From the NCBI GenBank assembly GCA_044228045.1, contig JBGAVQ010000210.1:1-9985 (forward strand): a DNA stretch of 9,985 nt, given 5' to 3'. The notes below the pieces were generated by a model. It had not been told where the DNA came from. It worked only from the letters and a program-made list of their open reading frames with translations, and did no database searches. Shown piece after piece: positions 1 through 6,062 of this stretch (position 1 is its first letter; every line of letters begins with the position of its first letter). The position numbers and the translations under genes are program-made. This DNA comes from JAXLVB01 sp044228045 (lineage in GTDB: Bacteria; Bacteroidota; Bacteroidia; Cytophagales; Spirosomataceae).

Positions 1-458
1 TTTTGGTCTTTCACAGGGTTATTGTTGCCTCTTAGTTCTTTGATGGCGGTTTTTAGGTCAGCTTCTTTCATGCCTGCTTCTTTCAAGAGATTAGCGGTGG
101 CATCTTTGCCCGCAATCAAGCCCAAGTAGAGCAGTTCAATGCTTACGAATTCGTCGTTAAATTCTTTTAAATAGCTCTGCGCTTTTTGCAGGGCGTTGGA
201 TATTTCGTTGCCCAAATAGGGCTGTCCATTACCCGACACACGGGGGTAGGAATTGACAATGTTTTCGAGTTTTGGAGTAATGGCTTCGGGTCTAACTTTC
301 AGCTTGTTGAGCAGAAAGGTAGAGGTATTGGGGTCTTCTTCGAGCAGCGATTTGAGCAAATGCCCTGTTTCGACGGCTTGTTGTTGATTGCCCTGTGCCA
401 TTTGCGCAGCGTGCTGAATCACTTCTTGCGCTTTGATGGTATATTGGTTGAAATTCAT
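1..458 (-). CDS. clpB: ATP-dependent chaperone ClpB, N-terminal part (cut by window edge)
   Basis: This is the first ~152 codons of a ClpB/Hsp104-type disaggregase; the rest lies left of the window. Reading leftwards from the ATG at 458, the protein begins MNFNQYTIKAQEVIQHAAQM and continues with the paired helical repeats of the Clp N domain (GHLLKSLLEED near residue 32, then SIELLYLGLIAGKDATANLL near residue 106). The form 'NxxTxKAQExIxxA' with 'GHLLxxLLEED' is characteristic of bacterial ClpB rather than ClpA or ClpC. ClpB is a cytosolic hexameric AAA+ enzyme that, with DnaK, pulls proteins out of aggregates; the N domain contacts substrate. The AAA+ modules are not visible here, so completeness cannot be judged. 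No Shine-Dalgarno is seen before the ATG, and no CIRCE-type heat-shock operator was found upstream. Confidence 0.93.
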   Translation of the reverse strand, partial: MNFNQYTIKAQEVIQHAAQMAQGNQQQAVETGHLLKSLLEEDPNTSTFLLNKLKVRPEAITPKLENIVNSYPRVSGNGQPYLGNEISNALQKAQSYLKEFNDEFVSIELLYLGLIAGKDATANLLKEAGMKEADLKTAIKELRGNNNPVKDQ

Positions 459-623
459 GGCTCTACAATGATTGAATGAGTTAATGATAGCATGAGCGAA
501 TAGGATTTTCTCACCTTACTTTTGACTCTGCTAATTATGTGCCGAGCTTGATTTTTCGGAAAATTTGGCAGGGAAATAGTGTTTTTTGAGTAAAAAACGG
601 ACGAAATGGCGTATAGTGTGCTA

Positions 624-650
624 TTGTTGTTATATTTAGGTCTATTTTTG
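624..650 (+). promoter_or_regulatory. Candidate Bacteroidota-type promoter before the DinB-fold gene
   Basis: TATTTTTG at 643-650 matches the TAnnTTTG -7 box of Bacteroidota housekeeping promoters. A TTG at 624-626 could serve as the -33 box, although the 16-base spacer is shorter than the usual ~19. If used, the DinB-fold gene at 869 would have a ~210-base leader that includes the inverted repeat at 767-822. Match by eye only. Confidence 0.3.
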
Positions 651-766
651 ATGATATATCTATCGGTTGCGAGTATTGCTTAGATGTAGCACCGATTATA
701 AAAAACGATGCGATGAATGGTGTTTGAAAAACAATAGTTTGTCGGTTGAATTTTTCGATTATTTCC

Positions 767-822
767 AGTGGTCTGACAATCGTCTGACCAAAGATACAGG
801 GGCAGATGATAGTCAGACCACT
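767..822. repeat. 11-bp inverted repeat with an extra internal copy
   Basis: AGTGGTCTGAC at 767-777 is perfectly complementary to GTCAGACCACT at 812-822, with 34 bases between. The spacer carries a further direct copy, GTCTGACCA at 782-790, only four bases after the left arm. The right arm could pair with either left-side copy. It lies 46 bases before the DinB-fold start codon. It could be an operator with several half-sites or a leader RNA hairpin; nothing identifies a binding protein. Confidence 0.6.
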
Positions 823-868
823 ACTAATTTACAGTTAAGGTTAACGCAAAACTAAAATCCAAATAGTA

Positions 869-1477
869 ATGAAGTGTTTCTGTTACTCAATGCTTTTCTT
901 TGTAACCACGCAAAGTTTCTGTCATGCACAAGAAAAAAAAATCTGGACAGACAACAATCGAAAGTTTTTACTTGATAATTTAGAAAGAACTAAAAATGAA
1001 ATCATTAGTGAAACAGAAAATCTTACACCTGAGCAATGGGCATTTAAAGAAGGGGTTCAAAAGTGGTCAATTGGACAAGTTTTAGAGCATTTGGGTTTAT
1101 ATGAGAGAATCTTTGAACAAGAAGCCGATATCATGCTTAGCTCTGACCCTGAACCCGAATTAGACAAAACCGCACTATCTGACAGTACTTACTTAGCTTG
1201 GATGGATGACCCAAACCCACATACAGCAGAAAGAAATGCCATTCCGTTAGGTTTTATGAAAGGGAAAGATAACCTTACTTTCTTTCTATTTGGCAGAGAA
1301 AGTATTCTTTCATTTATTAGAAATACCAACTACGACTTAAAAGCACACTATACATTTCGCTGGGGCAAAGAAAAACGAAGAAGCATTCATGCCTTAATGG
1401 TTGTGCATTTTGGACACACTGATAGGCATTTAAGGCAAATAAAACGAATTAAATTAAGTGCTAATTACCCTAAATAA
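869..1477 (+). CDS. Exported DinB-fold (DinB_2-like) protein
   Basis: A 202-residue protein. Residues 1-20 form a probable signal peptide (basic start, hydrophobic MLFFV stretch, cleavage likely after C18-H-A20), so the mature protein would act in the periplasm. The remainder resembles the DinB/YfiT four-helix metal-binding superfamily: helix 1 near 30-52, the 'LTPEQWAFKEGVQKWSIGQVLEHL' type motif near 52-75, and the C-terminal HFGHTDRHLRQI motif at 180-191. H74, H183 and H187 are the expected metal-ligand triad. The superfamily includes thiol-dependent transferases and many proteins of unknown reaction, so the substrate is unknown. Secreted forms are common in Bacteroidota. The ATG at 869 is chosen because it places the signal peptide at the very N terminus; no Shine-Dalgarno is seen. 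A 10-base direct repeat TAAGTGCTAA spans its end (1455-1464 and 1475-1484). Confidence 0.8.
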   Translation: MKCFCYSMLFFVTTQSFCHAQEKKIWTDNNRKFLLDNLERTKNEIISETENLTPEQWAFKEGVQKWSIGQVLEHLGLYERIFEQEADIMLSSDPEPELDKTALSDSTYLAWMDDPNPHTAERNAIPLGFMKGKDNLTFFLFGRESILSFIRNTNYDLKAHYTFRWGKEKRRSIHALMVVHFGHTDRHLRQIKRIKLSANYPK

Positions 1478-1626
1478 GTGCTAAGCTACCGCAGGAGCAA
1501 CATTCAGTCGCCGCTGTCCAAAGTTATCTTCGTTTACACCATTTTACAACTTGGTATAAACAAACAAGGCATTAAGTAATTGCACTGTATCAACTTATTA
1601 AAGCTATATGTTTCAAACTCACTTAC

Positions 1627-2358
1627 ATGATTACCTCAAAAATTGCGGATCCATTTGCCTTGCTGTTTGACCTTGTATTTTTTGTATTTGGTTTTGTGAT
1701 AGAGCCCATCCTTAACCGATACTTTGGGCATCATGTACTGTCAAAAACTACTTCGCCTGGCGATGAAACCGTTTTTGGCTTAATTGTCTTGGGTGCTATT
1801 GTAGCGCAAGCGTTGGGACTTTATTTACGAAGGTACAAGACCGCCAACGCTGTTAACCAGCTCAACCTTTGGGGGTCTTGGTTTGCACTGCCTATGTTTT
1901 TTATTTTGATTGCCCATGTTTCTCTTTTTTGTATCTTTCTGGTAATAATCGGTACGAGTAGTTTTCAGATGGCCGACACGGTCTCCATAAGCATAAGCCT
2001 TGTTGCGTTTGTTGCTATGGTTTGGATACTTGTTTTATCGGTAAGGAGTAAACACGCCCCAAGCTATACAATAGATTTTGGCACCGAATTAGCATCTACT
2101 TTATTACTCATTTTTTCAGGAACTGTACTTACCTCATTGCTTTGGGGTGGCCTCCTCACCGCAAACATCATTAACGGTGACTTTTCAACAGAGCCCATTG
2201 AAGGCAAAGTAGGCATTACGTTAATACTTTTGTTATTTTTTGGGATGTACTACCTTCCCGCTCGCTTGTCGTTTCTGCTGTGTGATTTTAACAAACGACA
2301 AACTTGGCTACGATACGCTTTCGTATTTTTACCATTGATGCAAAAGGTATGGCTGTAA
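1627..2358 (+). CDS. Unrecognised membrane protein, about six transmembrane helices
   Basis: A 243-residue hydrophobic protein that I cannot assign to a family. Likely membrane helices lie near residues 9-27, 48-67, 84-110, 120-139, 155-177 and 195-213, so it should sit in the inner membrane. Short polar stretches include RYFGHHVLSK (31-40), LRRYKTANAVNQ (67-78), SVRSKHAPSYTID (138-150) and a basic tail segment FNKRQTWLRY (221-230). There is no signal peptide separate from helix 1 and no obvious transporter or enzyme motif. The start is the first ATG in frame, after a 149-base gap that follows the DinB-fold gene. The methyltransferase gene starts only 39 bases downstream on the same strand, so the two may be co-transcribed. 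Confidence 0.75.
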   Translation: MITSKIADPFALLFDLVFFVFGFVIEPILNRYFGHHVLSKTTSPGDETVFGLIVLGAIVAQALGLYLRRYKTANAVNQLNLWGSWFALPMFFILIAHVSLFCIFLVIIGTSSFQMADTVSISISLVAFVAMVWILVLSVRSKHAPSYTIDFGTELASTLLLIFSGTVLTSLLWGGLLTANIINGDFSTEPIEGKVGITLILLLFFGMYYLPARLSFLLCDFNKRQTWLRYAFVFLPLMQKVWL

Positions 2359-2397
2359 ACGGACAATTTTGGAGTGAGCATATAAACAACAAATCTC

Positions 2398-3132
2398 ATG
2401 GACGATAACTCTTACGACAAAATAGCCGAGCAATACAAAAACTCGAAGCAATTAGGCTTCCGAAAATGTATTGAGGAATACACGCTTGTTACCTTAGCAG
2501 GCAACATCACTGGCGCACACGTGTTGGACTTGGCGTGTGGCGAAGGCATCTATACCCGAAAAATAAAAAACCTGGGAGCAGCTACAATCATTGGGGTAGA
2601 TTTATCGGCAGAAATGATAAAATTGGCAGAAGCAGAAGAAGCGAAAAACCCAATTGGCTGTCAATATTTGGTAAAGAATGCGCTGGATTTAGGAAAAATA
2701 GGCGATTTTGATGTGGTGATGTGTATGTATTTGTTGAATTATGCCCAAAGCAAAGAAGAACTTTTGCAGATGTGCCAAGCCATTTACATAAACCTAAAAC
2801 CGACCGGAAAACTCATTGGCTTTAATGATAACCCGATGAATAAACTTGAAAATTATGCTAATTACAAAGACTACGGCTTTATCAAAGAAAGTACTGCCAC
2901 AAGGCAAGAAGGCGATTTTGTAAAGTACGTTATTTACAATCTTGACGGTACGGAGTTTAGTTTTAACAACTATTACCTAAGTCCGCAAACCTATGAGGCG
3001 TGTTTTGAGGAGGCTGGATTCAAAAACTTCAAATGGGAAGGGCCATTTCTGGATAATAAAGTAATGGATACCGACTATTGGAATACTTTTTTTAACGACC
3101 CACCTTTGATTGGTTTTTCGGCGCACAAATAA
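2398..3132 (+). CDS. Class I SAM-dependent methyltransferase, toxoflavin-synthase (ToxA)-like
   Basis: A 244-residue soluble methyltransferase with a Rossmann fold. Motif I is VLDLACGEGIYTRK at 42-55 (SAM-binding acidic and glycine loop D44, G48, G50). The acidic residue that binds the ribose is D68 in GVDLSAEMIKLAE. Motif IV is DFDVVMCMYLLNYA near 103-116, followed by the 'NLKPTGKLIGFN' strand near 132-143. The opening YDKIAEQYKNSKQLGFRKCIEEYT (6-29) together with LACGEGIYTR is the pattern of the ToxA-like group, named after the enzyme that N-methylates the azapteridine toxoflavin in Burkholderia. Nothing around it suggests toxoflavin biosynthesis, so the acceptor is unknown. Length is normal for the group. 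It probably shares a transcript with the membrane protein upstream. Confidence 0.85.
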   Translation: MDDNSYDKIAEQYKNSKQLGFRKCIEEYTLVTLAGNITGAHVLDLACGEGIYTRKIKNLGAATIIGVDLSAEMIKLAEAEEAKNPIGCQYLVKNALDLGKIGDFDVVMCMYLLNYAQSKEELLQMCQAIYINLKPTGKLIGFNDNPMNKLENYANYKDYGFIKESTATRQEGDFVKYVIYNLDGTEFSFNNYYLSPQTYEACFEEAGFKNFKWEGPFLDNKVMDTDYWNTFFNDPPLIGFSAHK

Positions 3133-3181
3133 ACGCTTCTGTACAAAGCTTCAATCTGAATCATATCAGAAAACAACAAAC

Positions 3182-3193
3182 TGACAATTGTCA
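3182..3193. promoter_or_regulatory. 12-bp perfect palindrome upstream of the repeat lipoprotein
   Basis: TGACAATTGTCA is fully self-complementary. It lies about 138 bases before the lipoprotein start, in a 198-base intergenic space. A second, weaker pair TGCAT/ATGCA (3262-3276) lies closer to the gene. Either could be a dimeric regulator site, but a 12-bp palindrome is weak evidence alone and no regulator is encoded beside it. Confidence 0.3.
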
Positions 3194-3330
3194 TAGTTTA
3201 GCCAGCTTTTACGTATTATTTTTACTTATCAAAAACAGACTACTCTTGCTTCATGTAGAAATGCATGAATGATGCAATGCGTCCTAACTATTGTGTAAGG
3301 CTTCCAGGAGAATATTGAATTTAAAACGCC

Positions 3331-4710
3331 ATGAAAACCTTCAAAATTCTGTCTCTAATAGGTGTACTAATTGCCTTTACTACCTGCACCAACGACCCTG
3401 AGCCTGACCCTGCGATAGACACCAATAAGTTGCCTACTAAGGTATGGGACAAGACTTTGGGAGGAACAGACTCAGACATCACAACAGGCATTATTGCTAC
3501 GTCCGACGGTGGATTTATTGTGTTGGGCAACTCAACTTCTGACCTTTCTGGCGACAAAACCGAAGCCAACCGAGGCAACACCGATTACTGGATAACAAAA
3601 ATCAACAGCACAGGCCAAAAAGTCTGGGATAAGACCTTTGGTGGAAGCGGAAATGAATATGTTACCGAAATTATTGCTACTACAGACGGTAACTTTATGG
3701 TAGTAGGGCGGTCAGACTCAGGTATTTCGGGTGACAAAACCGAGGCCTCCAAAGGCGGGCAAGATTACTGGGTTTTAAAAATAAATAGTGCTGGTCAAAA
3801 GCTCTGGGACAAAGCCTATGGTGGTGACCAAATTGAAAGTGCGGCCTCTATTGTGGCGACTACCGATGGAGGGTTTATTATAGTAGGGTCTTCCACTTCA
3901 AATATCTCGGGTGATAAAACAGAAAAAACTTATGGAGATCGTGATTATTGGCTGCTAAAAATTAACAACGCTGGGCAAAAAATTTGGGATAAAACATTAG
4001 GAGGGCGAGATAGCGATGACCCTTGTACCATATTGGCTACGCTTGATGGTAATTTTATGGTCGTAGGGAGTTCAAGATCCAGTATTTCTTACGACAAATC
4101 AGAGCTTAATATTGGAGGTCCCGCCACGACAGACTACTGGGTGGTGAAAATCAATAGTTTAGGGCAAAAAATCTGGGATAAGACTTTGGGTGGAAACCAG
4201 TGGGATCTTGCACATTCCATGATTGCCACTTCGGACGGCGGCTTTTTGATTATTGGTGATTCGAGTTCAGGTATTTCGGGTGACAAAAGCGAAACCAGTG
4301 ACAAATATGAAAGTGATTACTGGTTAATCAAAATAAACGGCACAGGGCAAAAATTATGGGACAAAACCCTTGGAGGAGATAGAGCTGATGTTCCGTATAA
4401 AGTGGTTGCCACCTCCGACGGCGGCTTTATCGTATCGGGTTCTTCGCTTTCTGGTATTACTCGTGATAAAACAGAAGCTAACATTGGCGGCACTACAACT
4501 GATTATTGGGTTATGAAAGTGAATAATACAGGCCAGAAAGTATGGGATAAAACCTTAGGAGGAGACAACTCAGACAGTTCCCCAAACTTGGTGGCCACGC
4601 CAAAGGGTTTTATACTTGCTGGTGTTTCAAAATCAGGCATTTCTGGAAATAAAATAGAAGCCAGTAAAGGTGATTTTGACTATTGGGTGATGAATTTGGA
4701 GTTCAAATAA
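3331..4710 (+). CDS. Lipoprotein of seven WDKTLGG repeats, probable seven-bladed beta-propeller
   Basis: A 459-residue protein. Residues 1-18 are a lipoprotein signal peptide with a relaxed lipobox ending FTTC, lipidated at C19. After C19 comes TNDPEPDP, an acidic stretch that resembles the lipoprotein export signals directing Bacteroidota lipoproteins to the cell surface, so surface display is plausible. From residue 37 the whole protein is seven repeats starting at 37, 97, 157, 217, 280, 341 and 403. Each reads K-[VLI]-WDKTLGG, then an ATSDGGFIVxG strand pair, then SGDKTEAxxG, then DYWxxKINxxGQ. Seven repeats of 57-63 residues fit seven blades, and the chain ends inside a DYW strand so that the last and first blades could close the ring. 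Related repeats are common in Bacteroidota secreted proteins, which usually end in a type IX secretion signal; none is seen here. Ligand unknown. Good spacing from neighbours; no clear Shine-Dalgarno. Confidence 0.8.
   Translation: MKTFKILSLIGVLIAFTTCTNDPEPDPAIDTNKLPTKVWDKTLGGTDSDITTGIIATSDGGFIVLGNSTSDLSGDKTEANRGNTDYWITKINSTGQKVWDKTFGGSGNEYVTEIIATTDGNFMVVGRSDSGISGDKTEASKGGQDYWVLKINSAGQKLWDKAYGGDQIESAASIVATTDGGFIIVGSSTSNISGDKTEKTYGDRDYWLLKINNAGQKIWDKTLGGRDSDDPCTILATLDGNFMVVGSSRSSISYDKSELNIGGPATTDYWVVKINSLGQKIWDKTLGGNQWDLAHSMIATSDGGFLIIGDSSSGISGDKSETSDKYESDYWLIKINGTGQKLWDKTLGGDRADVPYKVVATSDGGFIVSGSSLSGITRDKTEANIGGTTTDYWVMKVNNTGQKVWDKTLGGDNSDSSPNLVATPKGFILAGVSKSGISGNKIEASKGDFDYWVMNLEFK
3439..4707 (+). 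repeat. Seven in-gene tandem repeats, period about 180 bp
   Basis: The repeat units of the lipoprotein start at 3439, 3619, 3799, 3979, 4168, 4351 and 4537. Units 1-3 are exactly 180 bases; units 4, 5 and 6 are 189, 183 and 186 bases because of small in-frame insertions (GGPATT, KYES, GGTTT) in the loop before DYW. Unit 7 is cut to 171 bases at the stop. Codons differ widely among copies for the same residues, for example in WDKT, so the duplication is old and the protein sequence is under selection. Confidence 0.9.
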
Positions 4711-4738
4711 ACTATTGCTTTACGCTAAAACTCCGCAA

Positions 4739-4775
4739 GCTCTGCTTATTTTTACCGCCATAAATAAGCAAGAGC
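4739..4775 (+). promoter_or_regulatory. Hairpin ending two bases before the pentapeptide start codon
   Basis: GCTCTGCTTATTT (4739-4751) pairs with AAATAAGCAAGAGC (4762-4775), giving 13 base pairs with one bulged A at 4771 and a 10-base loop. The structure ends two bases before the ATG at 4778, so in mRNA it would occupy the ribosome-binding region. There is no U-tract after it, which argues against an intrinsic terminator for the lipoprotein gene. It may control translation of the pentapeptide protein; this role is inferred. Confidence 0.55.
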
Positions 4776-4777
4776 CA

Positions 4778-5350
4778 ATGAACGACCAATATACCGAGGG
4801 CGAAATCTTCAAGAATCAGAATTTTACCGAAAAAATGTCACTGTCAGGCGAGTACGAAAATTGTACTTTTTCGAGCTGTGTTTTTTCAAATGCTAATTTA
4901 GCTAAGCTCATTTTTGTGGACTGTACCTTTGACCAATGCGATTTGAGCATGGCAAAACTGAGAGCAACATCTTTCAAAGAAGTACATTTTCAAAATTGCA
5001 AACTGTTAGGCTTGCGTTTTGACGAATGTAATAGTTTTTTGCTCTCCTTTACTTTCAAATCGTGTACGCTCAATTTTACCTCGTTTTTCAAGCTCAAATT
5101 AAAGAAAATCCATTTTGATGATTGTAAATTGGAAGAAGTGGAGTTTGTAGAAACCGACCTTACTAACGCTACTTTCAAGAATTGTGACCTAAACGGCGCA
5201 AAGTTTGACAACACCATCTTAGAAGGTGCGGATTTAAGAACCTCTTTCAACTTCTCTATTGACCCCGAGGCCAACCGAATCAGCAAAGCCAAATTCTCAA
5301 CACAAAACATTGCAGGCCTTTTAGACAAATACAAGCTTATCATAGATTGA
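4778..5350 (+). CDS. Pentapeptide-repeat protein, Qnr/MfpA-like
   Basis: A 190-residue protein built of pentapeptide repeats from about residue 24 to 156, pattern A/C-x-F/L-x-x: for example NCTFSSCVFSNANLAKLIF (28-46), DCTFDQCDLSMAKL (48-61) and FKNCDLNGAKFDNTILEGADL (133-153). Such repeats fold into a right-handed four-sided beta-helix. The C-terminal cap, DLRTSFNFSIDPE then ISKAKFS then GLLDKYKLIID, resembles the layout of Qnr proteins, where a final helix mediates dimerisation. Qnr and MfpA mimic DNA and protect gyrase from quinolones, but most pentapeptide proteins have unknown targets, so resistance is not claimed. I chose the ATG at 4778: an in-frame TTG at 4715 would add 21 residues (LYAKTPQALLIF...) unlike the family and would be just after the lipoprotein stop. 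Cysteines are frequent, as usual in these coils. Confidence 0.85.
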   Translation: MNDQYTEGEIFKNQNFTEKMSLSGEYENCTFSSCVFSNANLAKLIFVDCTFDQCDLSMAKLRATSFKEVHFQNCKLLGLRFDECNSFLLSFTFKSCTLNFTSFFKLKLKKIHFDDCKLEEVEFVETDLTNATFKNCDLNGAKFDNTILEGADLRTSFNFSIDPEANRISKAKFSTQNIAGLLDKYKLIID

Positions 5351-5422
5351 TTGGCCGGTTTCTAACAATTGAGAAACGCATCTTGAAAAGATTTCACTAA
5401 CTTGGCTTAAAATTAATGCCCT

Positions 5423-6028
5423 ATGGTTACTACCCTCACAAAACCCAAACGCCGAGAGCGCAAGGTGCCAGACTACTTGATAAAAGAGGTACTGAACGGG
5501 AAGCCTGTCTATTACAAAGGCTATCGGAGTGTTTTGTTCGGTCAAAAGAAAACAGAAGAAATAATGGGAGCAAGTAGTTTACAATCTTTCCTAATAGCAT
5601 ACCTGAACACCTTACTAATCAAAAACTTAGGTGAAGATTTGTATTTTGTTTTTACTGGAGAACCAGGCATTCATATAGAACATCGTAATAATTTTTCGGG
5701 TGATCTTTTGGTGTATCAAGCCTCACAAATCACTAAGATTGACAAACATTATTTTGATGTACCGCCTATCCTCCAAATAGAGGTAGATGTTGAGATTGAC
5801 AACAGTCATTTTTCAAACAACGAATACCTGGCTGCCAAAACCAAAAACTTGCTTGCTTTTGGTGTTCAAAAAGTAATTTGGGTATTGAGTAGCACTCAAA
5901 CCGTAATTGTAGCCGAGCCTGAGCAAGATTGGCGTATGATTGACTGGAACAAAGACATTGAACTCCTCAACGGTATCCAAATGAACATTGGGGCTTATCT
6001 TACCAAAATGAATGTCGTTTTAGAATAA
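5423..6028 (+). CDS. Uma2-family (DUF820) PD-(D/E)XK nuclease-fold protein
   Basis: A 201-residue soluble protein. The C-terminal two thirds match the Uma2 family pattern: a beta strand ending FSGDLLVY (91-98) with acidic D94, then PPILQIEVDV (114-123) with E120, then NNEYLAAKTKNLLAFGVQKVIWVLS (132-156) with K139/K141 and the typical 'GV.KVIWV' strand. These fit the acidic-acidic-lysine core of the restriction-endonuclease fold. Usual Uma2 proteins have 'PD' at the first acidic position, whereas this one has 'GD'. The N terminus is basic (KPKRRERK, 7-14). The family is greatly expanded in cyanobacteria and some Bacteroidota; its biological role is poorly known and nuclease activity is mostly predicted. 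It stands alone, 72 bases after the pentapeptide gene and convergent with the next gene. No methylase partner is adjacent, so a restriction system is unlikely. Confidence 0.8.
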   Translation: MVTTLTKPKRRERKVPDYLIKEVLNGKPVYYKGYRSVLFGQKKTEEIMGASSLQSFLIAYLNTLLIKNLGEDLYFVFTGEPGIHIEHRNNFSGDLLVYQASQITKIDKHYFDVPPILQIEVDVEIDNSHFSNNEYLAAKTKNLLAFGVQKVIWVLSSTQTVIVAEPEQDWRMIDWNKDIELLNGIQMNIGAYLTKMNVVLE

Positions 6029-6062
6029 GAATTTTACTCTAATTTATCTACCAATCACAATC

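Larger units (their letters stand above)
459..868. other. Non-coding gap between clpB and the DinB-fold gene
   Basis: About 410 bases between divergent genes with no convincing gene. A 62-codon open frame from a TTG at 667 exists but has no family signature, no ribosome site and is cysteine/charge-irregular, so I do not call it. Visible signals are a 7-bp hairpin GTTTTTT/AAAAAAC at 581-598, a candidate Bacteroidota-type promoter at 624-650, and an 11-bp inverted repeat at 767-822. The clpB promoter must also lie here on the minus strand, but no clear TAnnTTTG box was found for it. Confidence 0.7.

Noticed and set aside
667..855. 62-codon open frame from a TTG in the clpB/DinB gap
   Set aside because: TTG start, no ribosome site, no family resemblance, and it runs across the inverted repeat at 767-822; a chance frame is more likely.
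1478..1626. Possible integron-type attC recombination site after the DinB-fold gene
   Set aside because: The short intergenic spaces and mixed genes suggested cassettes, but I found no paired core sites (RYYYAAC/GTTRRRY) with an intervening hairpin and no integrase.
3439..4707. CRISPR-like or satellite repeat array
   Set aside because: The ~180-bp periodicity is protein-coding in one frame with diverged codons, so it is a repeat protein and not a DNA array.
4715..4777. TTG-initiated N-terminal extension of the pentapeptide protein
   Set aside because: The 21 extra residues are unlike the family and overlap the hairpin at 4739-4775; the ATG at 4778 gives a normal start.
5358..5392. Two small hairpins (GTTTCT/AGAAAC and ATCTT/AAGAT) between the pentapeptide and Uma2 genes
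   Set aside because: Stems of five to six AT-rich pairs without a U-tract are expected by chance and do not support a terminator call.
4990..5545. Minus-strand open frames opposite the pentapeptide and Uma2 genes
   Set aside because: Antisense to recognised families, without start signals or recognisable content.
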